The notes: generated from the letters alone by a model not told the origin. DNA of 64,000 bases from Larix kaempferi (GCA_027924585.1 BSBM01000877.1:8420001-8484000); one strand, 5' to 3'; positions 1-12,200 are shown, numbered from the stretch's first letter. Numbers and translations are program-made.

Positions 1-268
1 TAGAATTATCTTGTGAATAGGATTTTTATTGATGACAACATTAATGACAAAGGTGTAAATGGCATGACGACAAGCAAACAAGTTGACTTGACAAGGACTT
101 GGAAAAGAAAAGACAAAAGACAAGGTGATGGGAATTGGCACACCTAATGAGCCAAATGACCTATACTGTGGTCATTTGGAGTTGGTCCTAATACCCTATA
201 CAAGGATGACTTGGAGATAACAAGTTACATGAACAAAGAAGCTTGAAGTTGACACTTAGCAAGGAGAT

Positions 269-520
269 TGCGGGCATCCCTTATGGCATCTACGGGCATC
301 CAGAAATGAAGCTGATGGACATGCGGGCATGTGGACAAGGTGATATGCGGGCATCTTGAAGATGCATATGCGGGCATGTTTGTGGAAGACGCGGGCATCC
401 TGAAGGCATGGCAAAGACCCCCATGCGGGCAATTGAAGAAGGTCTAGCTGCAGGCATGTTCAAAGGCATAAATATGGCCCATGCTGACATGAGTTACAAG
501 CTAGTGCGGGCATGCTGGAA
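269..520. repeat. Interspersed GCGGGCAT motif cluster
   Basis: The octamer GCGGGCAT, or a one-base variant of it, recurs about nine times in 250 bp at irregular spacings of roughly 20-45 bp, often as ATGCGGGCATG. The spacers are unrelated to one another, so this is not a simple tandem array. The motif is GC-rich in an AT-rich setting. Function is unknown. It could be a decayed minisatellite or part of an unrecognised element. Confidence 0.6.
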
Positions 521-1139
521 GCAAAAGAAAATGGTGATGATGTGGGTATGAAGACCACATTTAGGTGGGAAAAAGAAAGTCTAAATAAATATATACATGT
601 ATATATTTATAATTTATGAGGTGTTTATGGAGCAACAGTAGAAATTAGAGTTTAACCTTTATCTTTGGATTAATTGGGGCTACAATATGCTGATGTGCTG
701 CTGGTGTACAAACTAAGATGCTGATGATATGTATGGACATAATGAATTCATGATTATTGGGGCTACATACGATGAACAAAATGTTGATCTAGGGCAGCAT
801 GAAACAACGACATAATGCTTGCTTGGGTTATTACAATTAATGATAATCAGAATGATGTTATAGATAGATATGTTGGGTGACAATGATGATTGATGTGATC
901 AGTGAGCCATTGTGTCTAACAGGGTGGATGTAAAATTCATTAAAAATTTAAAATTTTAAGTTTTGGCATTTCATTTACAAATATTTTTAGATTAGGGCAA
1001 CGATTTAGATGCTTACCTATCCAATCGTCCTTGCAAGATGAATTTGGGATTGTTGAGCCTCCAAATCTCCTCGGTTGAGCTTCTCCAATGTGTTTTGGGA
1101 TGGCAAGATCGCTCAAGCGTTCGTGTTTGGGTAAAATAA
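521..1139. other. Intergenic, nothing recognised
   Basis: AT-rich sequence with no supportable reading frame and no repeat that I could pair within the window. Confidence 0.5.
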
Positions 1140-1154
1140 TGGATAAAACAGTGC

Positions 1155-1318
1155 CGTGGTCCGCAACACTGTTTATTTTTTTCTTATATTAACAATAATG
1201 CTCGAGCGTTATTGTGATCACCATAACGCTCGAGCGTTATGGTTAGTATAACAAAAAAAAATAAACAGTGCGGCGGTATGGTTAATATAACAAACAAAAT
1301 AAATAGTGTCGCGGACCG
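1155..1318. repeat. Nested inverted repeat centred on GTGATCAC
   Basis: The segment starting CACTGTTTATTTTTTT at 1167 is matched in inverse orientation by AAAAAAAAATAAACAGTG ending at 1270, and the centre is GTGATCAC (1214-1221). An outer pair, GGTCCGCAACACT at 1158 and AGTGTCGCGGACC ending at 1316, extends the symmetry. Copies of ACGCTCGAGCGTTAT lie within the arms. It could be a foldback or MITE-like relic. No target-site duplication was assigned. Confidence 0.65.
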
Positions 1319-1329
1319 ATGATCACTCT

Positions 1330-1478
1330 GAACCTGCCATGTCATTTAACATGTAGGATAGGATCACAAAACGCTCGAGCGTTATGGTGATCACATAACG
1401 CTCGAGCGTTATGGTGATCACCATAACGCTCGAGCATTTTGTGATCCTATCCTACATGTTAAATGACATGGCAGGTTC
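1330..1478. repeat. Long near-perfect hairpin (65-bp arms)
   Basis: Bases 1330-1394 pair with 1414-1478 with a single mismatch found (1372 against 1436). The 19-nt loop is itself almost entirely the 18-base perfect palindrome at 1395-1412 (ATAACG-CTCGAG-CGTTAT). The same CTCGAG-centred palindrome recurs at about 1200, 1230, 1372 and 1426, and as a CGCGAG variant at about 1507. The arms begin and end with GAACCTGCCATGTC. This could extrude as a cruciform, or fold in RNA as a miRNA-like or siRNA-producing hairpin. Function is inferred only. Confidence 0.85.
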
Positions 1479-1614
1479 GGAGCCCGCCATTCCTAGTTTT
1501 ACATAACGCGCGAGCGTTGTTGATTTACACAATTCTCGTGCGTTTCGCATTTACCCAATTGCATCTAAAAGGTCCCTCAACTTCGTGCGAGGGCCCTGAA
1601 GTCAATGGGTTCAT

Positions 1615-2250
1615 TGTTTGGTTACATATTATTTCAATATAAAATTATCTATTTTTTTCGATGTTTACGCCAACATTGAATACAAGACTTTTAAGAGGTG
1701 GAGCACCAAATTCAACTTGTTCAAAATTTCATAGAATTTTTTCTATGGTTGTTTGACTAAAACCACTTATTTAATTATTGTTTTAGAACTAAAAAAAAAT
1801 CTAACTCGTATGACTTATGACTCTAAAAGTATAGGTAATCAGATTCTAAAATTTTGACCCATTATACTTCACTCTTTCCTCCGGTTAAACTTGGGACTTC
1901 TACACAATTTCAATGTTCCATGTTGTAGAAAAAATGGTACGATAGTTAGTACTTGAAAGAGAAAAACTGAGGATCATCTACTTTGATACCTAATTCTATG
2001 GCCAAATAATCAAATAAGTATAAAAAAGATCTAATTCCCTAATTCCTAACCTAAATCAAGTAAAATATAGTGAATGAATGAAAAACATTTTTTACAAGAC
2101 AACATATTATTTATGATTGCAAGATATCTTTTTCACAATATAAAATAATTATTCAAATTAGTTTCCTTGAAATATATATAGAAATTAAACATGCATAAAA
2201 GGAAATAAAATCCTATATAACTATAGTTAATGTAATCAAATTAAATAAAT
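1615..2250. repeat. Dispersed AT-rich repeat, copy 1 (segments A, B, C)
   Basis: Three consecutive segments recur elsewhere in the same order and orientation: A (1615-1935) at 34165-34640, B (about 1920-2105) at 37158-37412, and C (2125-2250) at 53295-53530. Shared phrases include GGGACTTCTACACAATTTCA in A, GGATCATC and AAATAATCAAATAAG in B, and TTTCCTTGAAATATATATAG in C. No coding capacity is visible. The class is unknown. Copy 2 is split by later insertions, so this uninterrupted copy shows the original layout. Confidence 0.7.
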
Positions 2251-4100
2251 AGCCATCTATTTTCCCCTTCAAATATGCAGTTTTGTCTCTAAATTCGAAT
2301 TTATGGGTTATATATAGTCTAGTAATAGTCATGAACATCAATGGGGAGCTCTACGCAGTGTAGATCTACATGAGAGAATGATAGAAAGAGTGTTGACTCC
2401 AAGGGATATGAGATGATGGTAAAAAGACAACTAACATAGCTTCTAACCATATAAGAAAGGACTCTTGACAGTTGGCAGAACTGTCACAATAGTGCATCCA
2501 ACCCCATACTTCAATAATTGCAGGAGGTGACTTTTCCGACCAACCTCACACATGCATTAAATGATTGGATTCAATAGTCAAAAGGAGGTAATTGGCTCAC
2601 TTAAAGCACATGGCAGAATTTGAGTTCTAAGGTTGACACTTGGCATCAAAGGATTTAGTCTCCCATAGGCCCCCTTTCCTCTTCCCCTCTAGTGGAATCA
2701 TAACACCTCTAGTTCTCTTTACACAACCATATTGGACCATTTTATTATTTATACAACATAATATTTACATATATTTCAAGTTAGCTTGACAAATCAACCA
2801 TACAGTCCAAATACAAATATATACATCATACATGCCTAGTCATCATTATTCGGACCTTGGCCTTGAGCTTTACACTAGGAATCCATACTAGCATATTTAC
2901 ATCATTTACATAGTTTTGATTAAATACATTCCAAGTCAAAATTGGGGATATTACAATGTTGATGCAGGAAATAGCTAAGATCAAGGAATGAAAAATTGCT
3001 TGAGAAGTGGTTCAGGCGGAAATAAATGATATAATTGACAGTGTGAAAAAGACTGCACCAGGATTTGGAACTCCACCGATGTCTAAATGGAAAAATTTAG
3101 TATGCCCGTTCTTGATGAATTAAAACATGTACATTTGATCAAGTTGAAAATCATCATCATGGAACAAGACAAGGATTAGAGCAAAGAAGCCATAAAATAG
3201 GTAGCAAAGGTATGTCAACAACTCCACAATGATTGCTTGTACTATTAACCTCTTGAACTGACCACCTAGTCCGATGCATTCACAGAGAGGATCGGGGTTG
3301 ACATTTGACATTGATAGAGAAATTGATCCAAGTATGCTCACTGATGAATTACAATTCAAGAAGTTGTAAGATGATCGAGTGTCGAGGATTAAAGACTTAC
3401 ATGATCAGTGGAAGAAATTCCACGATGGAACAATTTAATTTTGTTTGTTTATTTTTATTTTGTGTATATTATGTTTTAAAAGAAGCATGCAATTAAAATT
3501 TGGTTATTTACCTAATTTAGTTATCCCTCGACTGGAAACTATATAAGATATTTTTTCCGAATATGAAAGAGGAGGGGTGCAGGCAATCCTTTCATCTTTT
3601 ATTTTGTACACTATTGCATGAATTGGGTGAAAAAAGGAAGTATGATGTAGTCCCTAGAAGTGATTTTTAATACGGAATGTTGCATATTCTTCTTCAATTT
3701 TCTAGGCGATAAGATGGATGTTTTGTTTTCATGTTAATGCAAGTGAGAATTATTTATTTCTTGCTTAGTATGAATGCATTACTCATCGCCAGTGATTTAT
3801 ATTTAAGTTATAGATTAATCTTAGCAATTAGTTGTTGATTTATATTATGTTTTTCGATATAATAGGAATTATTATTCCCTGTCCATATACTTTTCATTTA
3901 AAAGTCAAACTCTTTTGGCTTGGTATTAATTTATAATTTTTAGGTTGTTTTTGTTATGCTTTTTAATGTTTCTCAAAAAAATAATTATTAATTTGAATTT
4001 ATAAAAATTTAAAATTATATTTTTTATTTTTTCAAAAAAGAAAATATATTTTCTCTATTGGTTAAGCATACTTGGGATTTGACATAAATCCCTGGAGGAG
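2251..4100. other. Intergenic, nothing recognised
   Basis: AT-rich sequence with only short chance reading frames. No conserved domain, RNA gene or clear repeat unit was seen. Confidence 0.5.
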
Positions 4101-4159
4101 GGTTGAAATTTTCTAATTTAAAAATTATTTTAAAAAAATTCCAAGAAACATTAAATTTG

Positions 4160-6000
4160 TGTAATGCTTCAAAGGTACCAATGGTATCATTCTTTGTAAC
4201 AGATCCTTTGCTGTCTGCACAGTGCTACCCATATTTCATTTGTTTTCCGCATAGTGACGTTGTCCAGTCCAATGCCATTGCTGCTCGTTGAATACTACAG
4301 TCTCCTGACGGAATCTCTCAGTAATGTAGGATGTGCAATGGCTTACAGATTAGCCATTCCAACGAATCTTAATAGCACTGCCGCAAGAGCGAAGCTTTCC
4401 GAGCTGAAGGACAATCAGAGAAGAGTTTTCATCGTTCACATGACTTCTGACCTGGGTACTATTCTCTTCTCACAAGCTCAGAAAATGGAGATGATGACGA
4501 AGGATTATGTGTGGATTATTACAGAGGGATTTAGCGCCCCTCTAGTGGACGACTTGAACGAATCGAGCATCGCTTCCATGCAAGGCATTCTGGGAACCAG
4601 AACTTATATGCCCATCTCCAATCAATCGCTTGATTTTGGTCGTAGGTGGAAGCCATTGTTCATAGCGGAGAATCCAAAGGAAGCAAAGAGGGCAGAGCTC
4701 AACATATATGGTTAGTATGCCTATGATGCGATACGGATGATTGCTCGGGCTCTCCAAACTTTTCATAAAGTTGTATTTAATTTCTCACCATCGTCAGATA
4801 ACACCAATGTGTCCTTCAATACACAATTATGGAATCTTCCAGTTTTCCAACAAGGGGGACAAATGCTACAGCTGCTAGGGAACTCCAATTTTAGAGGTTT
4901 AAGTGGGCAATTGCAGGTGATTGAAGGGGAGATTGTAGGAGCTACATATGAAATACTCAACGTCATAGGCAAAGGCTACTGCACAGTAGGGTATTGGAGA
5001 AAAGGAATTGGGCTTTCTAATTCCTCATGGGATGGTCAGCTTGAAACATGACTTGGTCTGGAGGATTAATAAACAAACCGCGCGGCTGGGCAATGCCTAC
5101 AGTTAGCAACAATCTTAGATGAGAATCGCGGTTCCTCTTAAAGACGGATTCATCGAGTTCGTCCGGAAACACAAAAATGCATCCGGCGACTGGGTAGTAG
5201 TCTCCCATGAGTCAGGTTTTGTAATTGAAATGTTTGACGCAGTTGTTAAAAACCTTCCATACAGTGTTCCATACGAATACATTCCTTACAGTTACAGATC
5301 AGAATTGTCGGGTTACTATGATGATATAATGGAAAAAGTCTCCTCCAAGGTTAGTGGTTAACAAAATTGTTCCTTGTTTATGCATGAACATAACTGTGTT
5401 TTTAAAACTAGTATGATTTGGAAAGCTTGTTTTGAATGGCCTGATCAGGAATTCGATGCAGTGGTTAGGGGATTTACTATCCTTGCTAAGCGGAGTGAAT
5501 TAGTAGATTTTAAGCAGTCGTATTTTGAATCGGGGCTGGTAATGGTGGTGCCAATAAAGGAATCCAATCCCAACGATGCTTGTACATTTATCCTTCCTTT
5601 TACACCAGGCATGTGGAGTACAACGAGCGCATTCTTTGTCTTTACCGGATTAGTTGTTTGGTTGCTGGAACACAAATTCAACGCTACTTTCAGAGGAAAT
5701 CCCAAAGAACAATTGACAACCTTCCTATGGTAATACTCATATCCATTAAATCAATCAAATTATATTGATATCTTTCAATTTTCTTATGTTTTACTTTATT
5801 TTTAATTACATATAAAAATTGTGAGAATTGTATTGATATCTTTGTTGGTTACTGTTGTTTGCAGGTTCTCGTTCTCCACACTCTTTTTCTCTCAGAGGAA
5901 GTTTGTTATTTACCTTCAAATTCTGTGTTATTTCGTTTCAAATTTTGTACGTGATCCGCTACTATTTTGTCAGAGTTTTCCAAGTATAACAGAGTCGTAG
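4160..6000 (+). pseudogene. Glutamate receptor-like channel pseudogene (GLR)
   Basis: Plant GLRs are ligand-gated cation channels of the plasma membrane. Pieces of one appear in the right order. Ligand-sensing (ANF) domain parts lie at 4160-4288 (PMVSFFVTDPLLSAQCYPYF) and 4290-4712 (RVFIVHMTSDLGTILF). At 4737-5118 there is the stretch NVIGKGYCTVGYW and then PRGWAMP. The S1 ligand-binding lobe (RIAVPLKDGFIEFV) starts at 5119, followed by FDAVV at 5452 and the first transmembrane region with VFTGLVVWLLEHKFNATFRG at 5638-5700. Two canonical GT-AG introns fit the frame: 5350-5448 (99 bp) and 5730-5864 (135 bp). Lesions: the frame shifts and about 20 codons are lost near 4290, TAG at 4713 replaces an expected Leu codon, the frame shifts near 5050, a 5-bp insertion shifts it near 5117, and a stop follows at 5998. 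The pore and the 3' half are absent. The gene was clearly intron-bearing, so this is a decayed duplicate and not a retrocopy. Confidence 0.9.
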
Positions 6001-6056
6001 TGCCCTTCGTGTGGGAGGAGAAGCCTGGTATTCCAAAGAAAAAAGATCTTCTTTGA
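5961..6056 (+). pseudogene. Short fragment with a PFVWEEKPGIPK motif
   Basis: In a frame different from the GLR exon, the sequence encodes VVVPFVWEEKPGIPKKKDLL, followed by TGA at 6054. A motif of the form VPFxWExxPGxPK is typical of a plant-specific family of unknown function (DUF688-like proteins). Only about 30 codons are open and no start or further domain was found. It overlaps the weakly matching 3' end of the GLR relic. It may be a captured or fused gene fragment, or chance. Identification rests on the motif alone. Confidence 0.35.
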
Positions 6057-6608
6057 CTGGTTATTATTGATCCATGATGGAAACGTACCTACACAATATC
6101 CCACATTCTACTCATTTTTGCTGCCTAAATGTAAGGAAAAGAAACAGTGCTTAATGTATTCCAAAGGAGCTTTGCACAATCTTCCTTTGACATAAAAAAT
6201 AATATTATAAAGTCCATTTGTTCTGCACAACACACAAACCTTAATTCAGAATCACTTGTCTCCAAGGTTTACACCGGAGTCATGGAATTTGGCTGGCATG
6301 GCTTAGTTTCCCCCATGTTTAGATTGGACTAATAACAAACGTGAATAACCCAAGTACATATCCCTTTTCTGTACAAGATGCAAAACATATATCTGGGTCG
6401 TCGAGCCTGTCGTAGTTGTCTTTTACACCTATACATCCAATCCTTCCAATCCTCGGCTTCAAACCCCTCGGCTTCAAATTACTTCCATTCACAAAAAAAT
6501 GGATAGCTTATGTTGTCAAATTACTTCCATTGCTTTTACTGATGAACAAAGTTTTGCTACTTAAAATGGATCTATGAATTATTTTTCGAACTACAATACT
6601 CTTCTTAC
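6057..6608. other. Intergenic spacer between the two pseudogenes
   Basis: No coding similarity recognised. It separates the GLR relic on the plus strand from the terpene synthase relic on the minus strand. Confidence 0.5.
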
Positions 6609-6926
6609 CCTACCGCACTTGCAAATTCTGAACATTCCATTTAGAGAGCTCGAACACGCAAGAAAGAGTGGCAAGCAAACGCTCAGAGAGAAGAAAGTGA
6701 TCCTTCGTTCCCCATGAACCATCTTTTAATTGGCATTTCAAAATCCAATCAAGTGTTTGAGGAAATTGCGGTTGACGTGAGCCATCAATGGCAGGGATCC
6801 TTGCCACCTATGCTGTGTCATAAGGAGATGGACCATTGGACTCACTAATTTCCCATCTCCGATCACTTTAAGCATAACATTAATTTCGTTAATAAGTGTT
6901 TGGGCACGTTCTATGTAACTGGAACC
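6609..6926 (-). pseudogene. Terpene synthase exon relic (gymnosperm TPS-d type)
   Basis: Conifer TPS-d enzymes cyclise prenyl diphosphates to resin terpenes in plastids. Read on the minus strand, the exon gives LINEINVMLKVIGDG, then SPYDTA, then [20 protein letters not shown], then [13 protein letters not shown], then [16 protein letters not shown] and LQV. This matches the N-terminal alpha-helical region of conifer TPSs around the SxYDTAWVARIP and QLKDGSWG signatures. An acceptor (TTTCAG) directly precedes base 6926, and a donor (GTAAGA) follows base 6609. Lesions: a frameshift lies between GDGK and SPYDTA, the Trp codon of DTAW is TAG (6808-6810), and the Gln codon expected after LQV(E) is TAG (6610-6612). 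No other exon was found nearby, so only one exon survives. The catalytic DDxxD domain is absent. Confidence 0.88.
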
Positions 6927-8655
6927 CTGAAATGACAAACAATACTTCATAAATGTGAAAATGTGAGGATCGCATGAGATATATGAAATGCCGAAAAGAA
7001 AATTTTGAACAATGCGTTTTTTTAAGTCAAGATTAATCGATTTTATTATCAAGAATACCATTAAGTGCTATAGAAATGAGCATCCCCTGTCTTTTAACTT
7101 GATTTGAACAATTACCTTATCATAACTTTTCGGAAAGAAATTACTTACACTGCAAGACAATTTTATAGAAGTTCTAATGCATATATCTTCTATTTTCCCT
7201 TTGCATAATGCATATATCTTCTATTTTCCCTTTGCTTCACGCCATCTAGGAGCTCAAAAATTCTAATAAATAGTGTTTTTTCTGTCTTCCATATATCTCT
7301 CATCTTTCCATCTCATGTGTTCCACCAATACACACTGCCATTGGCAGCTACTTCCAGCTTTCATCCTTGTATTTTTCCAAGTCAAATATAAGTATTGAAA
7401 CACTTACCATTATTATGTGACATGTCTATGTGAGGACATATAGTGCCCGCGGGGAACTATTAAAACATGTTGTATGCTAACAGTTTTGTTTTAAACCAAG
7501 GTCTGGGATATAGTTATTTGTGATTTGATCGACCCCGTTGGTGTCGTTTAACAGGTGTCTAGCTGAAGTAGGTGTCTTGATTTGTGTTTTGTTTGGATTC
7601 TGCTGTCATTTACAACGTCGTATGTGCCATTAATGCTTTAGGTTGCTTGCATTTACAATGCCATCATTTGCAGGTACTTTAATGTGGTGGTAGCAGGTTG
7701 GTTGGCCGTTGGATCTCATGTTGGTTACAACAAGCTGGATAATATTTGCCTCCCACAGTCCAACTTATTCAACTTATTGTTCTTTTCTTTCATTGATGTT
7801 GTGGTTGTGTTCGTATTGTTCTTTGGTTGATGATGTGGTTGTCTTGTTTGGATTTCGTTGTCATCTACAACATTAGATGTTCCATTAACGCTCTCATCTG
7901 TTTGCATTTACTGTTCCATCATTTGCATTTAATCAGGGCATTGTTGAGAGGCTTCCTTGATTATCCATCCTGGTATTCAATCATCCTTGTGAATGAGTTA
8001 TGTTCCAGTTTTTGCGGCTACAGTTGGAGCTTTGGTTTCTCCCGTCAGTGTTGTGATCCAAGCTTGTGTTTCCTTAGCCTGTTTGTGTACCAAGCTTGGG
8101 TTTCCTTAGCTCTATGATTTTGGATAAACAGGAATGTTTGGAGCTCCATTGATAGACCATTGATTTTTTAATTGTTGAGGGGATTCGGTCTTCAACGAAG
8201 TGATTTTTGTGCATTGTCTTTGAGTTTGGGTGACTTCCATTGGAGCTTCATCTCGTTCCCTTTGTGTTGTGGTTTAGTGTATGCATAGTTTTCGTTTGGT
8301 CTGGTTTCTTCCAGTTAAGGGTTTGCGAGGGTTTCCAGGCTTGGTCAAGACACCTTTGTAGTTATTGTTGTTGTGGGATTTCGGACTTCGGCAAGGTGAG
8401 TTCAGTATTTAATGTGTGAATTGCATTGGATTTTTACATGGTTTGGTGCCTCATGGTTTGTGATGTTTTGGATTTTGAATGGAGCAAGTTATACAAAGGG
8501 AAGGAGAACCGTGTGGTTTTTGAAGAGGAGAAGACGATTGGCAAGTGTGAGATAAGTGTCCGATTATGTTTGTGGATTTTATGTGTCTCCGGCTTGTGTG
8601 CCTGGTATTGTATGCACTGTATAAGGGAATTGTCTGTGCAATTTTCCAAATAATA
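6927..8655. other. Intergenic; one 31-bp tandem duplication
   Basis: A 31-bp unit beginning AATGCATATATCTTC is repeated at 7176 and 7207. The rest holds only short chance reading frames. A T-rich stretch at 7700-8400 contains several near-copies of TTGTGTTTTGTTTGGATTC-like phrases but no clear unit. Confidence 0.5.
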
Positions 8656-9235
8656 TATGCCTGGAATTTGATTACTCACTCAGGGTTTCTGTGGAGATGG
8701 GGTTCTTGGGTGTAAAACGAACATTGTCCCTAATTGTTCTTGTGGGCAGAGACCCAATTTCTTTATTATTGCTTTCCTCCATCTGAATTTGTCACTAGAA
8801 TTTGGTCTTCATTGTATTATGCAGTTATTCCTGTCTCTAAAACATTGCCCCTAATTTTTCTTGTGGGAAGAGACCTGATTGCCTTGTTATTGTTTGCCTC
8901 CATCCAAATCTGTGACTGAATTTCGGTCTCCATTATACTATGTGGTTATTGTTGTCTCCACTATAGCCACAGTTACTTTAATTAAGCAGTTATTAAGTTT
9001 TTCATAGAAAATGTCATTAGAAGTGTGAGACAGTGAGTGCCTAGAATTTGATTACTCACTTAGGATTTATGTGGAGAAAGGGTTCTTGGGTGTAAACAAA
9101 TCATTGCCCCTAATTGTTCTTGCAGGTAGAGACCTGATTGCTTTGTTATTATTTTCCTATGTCTGAATCTTTGACTAAATTTCGGTCTTCATTGTATTAA
9201 CCGGATATTTATGTCTCTAATGTAGCCATCGTTAC
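8656..9235. repeat. Diverged direct repeat, about 2.5 copies
   Basis: A module beginning with CTGGAATTTGATTACTCACT at 8660 recurs at 9038. Each is followed by GGGTTCTTGGGTGTAAA, CCCTAATTGTTCTTG, AGAGACC, a T-rich tract, then GGTCTTCATTGTATTA and GTCTCTAA. A partial internal copy lies at 8840-8970. The copies differ by many substitutions, so the duplication is old. No coding frame is shared between copies. Confidence 0.7.
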
Positions 9236-12200
9236 TATAATTAGGTGGTTTTATTGCATGGAAAATGTCATTTGAATTGTGAAACTGTTAATTCGCAGCT
9301 ATGGTGGATTGCAAACATGTTTGCAAGCCTCGAAATTATGGTAGATTGAACATCATAGTTGCACTCAGTTTTCTATCTTGATTTTTTTATTGCAATAAGT
9401 TCATGGGCATGAAGTGGTTTCCCATAATTCGATATTGGTTGTGAATTGAAATATTAGGTTTTTACATTCTAGTTGTAAGTTGTGAATTAAAATATGTGCT
9501 TCCTAGATGAGTGTTTAGTAAAATAATGAATTTTAATAAATGGTTGCCACTTGTGTCTTCTTCTTGTCATAGTATTTGACTTAAGGGATTGTACTTGACA
9601 AGCCAATGACCTTCTTGAATTGGTTGCATGAGAAGAAATTTGATTTCCATGGCTAGAGAAAGCTAGGTTTCTATGACTGAAAAATAAAAGATGCAAAAAC
9701 CTATCCCATCATTTCTACTATATTGATTGTCTAAACCCTAATCCTTAACTAGATGCTAGTGAAGGTGAGTACTCTGAGAGTGTGAGTAGAACTGGTATGT
9801 GAGTAGAACTGGTACTGGACTTATAAACATAGAATGTGGTTGTGATTCTGTGTTTTAGTAGCTATATCCATATGTTGTTTTCACCACGAAAGGAAATATA
9901 TGGAATAGTATTTGGTTGTGCTTCTATGTTCATCTATATATATTGGATTTGGTGATGATGGGAGACATCATTCTTTTGTTCGATCCCATTTTGTTTGGAG
10001 AGAGCGCTTTACATTTTCCCTGTGGCTTTAACTGTAGATGGTCGTTACTGGTTATTCTATGGGTTAATTGTATATTTGTATTGAGTTTTCCCGATGCTTG
10101 TTTTGTACACTTAAAGCTTCTATTTGTCTTTCTAAATATGAACATAAGGTTTATAAATCAATTGAAAATGATCTTTCTTAATAGTGGTATGTTGTAATTT
10201 ATGTGGTCAATGTCAATATTTTAATTATGGTTTTCAACATGTTACAATGTTCTACCATCTAGTTATAATACCATAGAGAAGTTGTTGATATGAGCCAATT
10301 GATCCTCTCATAGATATTGATCACATATTTTATCATATCAACAAATAGTTAATATTCATTTATTATTATTATTATTGAGATAATTAAGTTTTTGAATGGA
10401 CATATTTCCAGATCTACCTAGATAAGTAAATATTACAGTCATATTTGTCTATGCTAGTTTCTGAAAAAAATACAAATGTTGGAAACAAACATATAGGGGA
10501 AAACATTTTGGCAAGTTTTTAACAGTAAACTAAAGTTGCATTCGAAACCTCAAAGCAAAACCTAGATATATTAATGATATAAGTCTGGTTACCATACATT
10601 GGTGAAACATTGAATCCACGGAGGGCCTGGACACTTGTTTGAGTTTTTGAAACTTGTTCCTGATGCATAGCTTTGGGAACTTTGTTGCAATAACTTTAGG
10701 TACATATTTGCTTTATTGAAGGTCAATTTAATATCCTGATGAGCGAAACAGCCTTAGGTAAACGATGTGCTATAATATTTATTTCTTCTACTTTGACTCT
10801 GTTGGTGACAAGAATGCAATTGTCCGCATTTTGATATTCGAATTTTTGTCATAGAATCATATAGATCTAATAGAACAATATATGTTGATTTCCTTAATAT
10901 ATGTTTTGGTAGTCTCTCTTTGTGAACTTTGGCCTATTCAAATATACTTAGATGAAGGTTTGGCTTAAATATCCTCAGGAGAATGATGCATTATATTCAT
11001 TCCTTTTACTACAACCGCCTATATCTTTTTCCATCCCATAATAGAATTATAGATATGATACGGTAACAAAGGCTTCCCTTATTCAAATTTCCCTGAATAT
11101 GAGTTTGTGAAACTGGTTGATTTGAGTTGGCTTCCTCGATGGAATTAGTGCCACGTCCTATTTTTGTAGTGATCTAGGTTTTCAAAAGACCATGCCTCTA
11201 GTTCTAGATTGGGATTTTGAGATTCCTCAAATTAAAGGCGGGGTAGAATCAAATTTGGATATTGCATGTCATTTACATGCACCAATGAGGTTATTCCACT
11301 TTTTATAGCAGATGTTGACAGGTTTCCTATTTTTGCTAGATGACTTCGCAAGATAGGCCAAGCAGTTAACACAATAGGAATAATTCAAATTTATATTTTG
11401 AAACAGCAGAGTTGAACATTAAAAGGCATGGGAATCAACCCATACTACTGAAAATCTAGAACCAAAGCAGGCAGGGACCAATGTAAGATATTGTAGGAAA
11501 ACGCCTAGTGCAAGATATTGTAAGTGTTTTAGTTTTGAAAACATTGATTAAAAAATACTAAAGAAGACATGGCAATGTGCTCCATGATTTCAAGCATGGG
11601 CCTCCACTTAGAATGATCCATAATTACACACCCTATATTCAATTAGTTCATTTAACTTATTTTCTACATTAGTTCCTGGAATTAGTCCAGGGCCTATGAG
11701 AACATAGATCTTTGTCTACATCCTTCAACGGTGTCTCACTGGATTTATAAAAAAACATAGTTTTTTGTTTTTTTTATATTGAGGAATTTCATCTGAGCCA
11801 CATATTTTAATGTTTGGAATCTCTCAATTTGAGTTTCTCATATGCAAAAGGAATGACATGGTGAAATGTCTATTTTAATTTTTCCATTATGCTTAATTAC
11901 TCTCAAACAAACCTTCTTATGTCTAGAGTTCAATTCTAAAAATCCCCGCAAGGACATTACCACCTTCTGGTTCTTTTTTGTTAAAGAAATTAAATGCATA
12001 GACAATATTCGTGAAATAATATAAAAGTAATTGTTTTATTTTGGTATAATTTATTGTATTGGCATTTTAACTCAATGTTGGAATAAGGGAATTGTTTCTT
12101 TGAATCATTTCAATAGTGACATCCATCTTTTATTCTATGCATTCCATTAGATAAAATATCTTTTATTCTATGCATTCCATTCGATAAAAATTTTCTCTCG

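Noticed and set aside
8426-8679. Overlapping 75- and 81-codon frames on both strands
   Set aside because: No domain, mutually antisense, low complexity. Within chance expectation.
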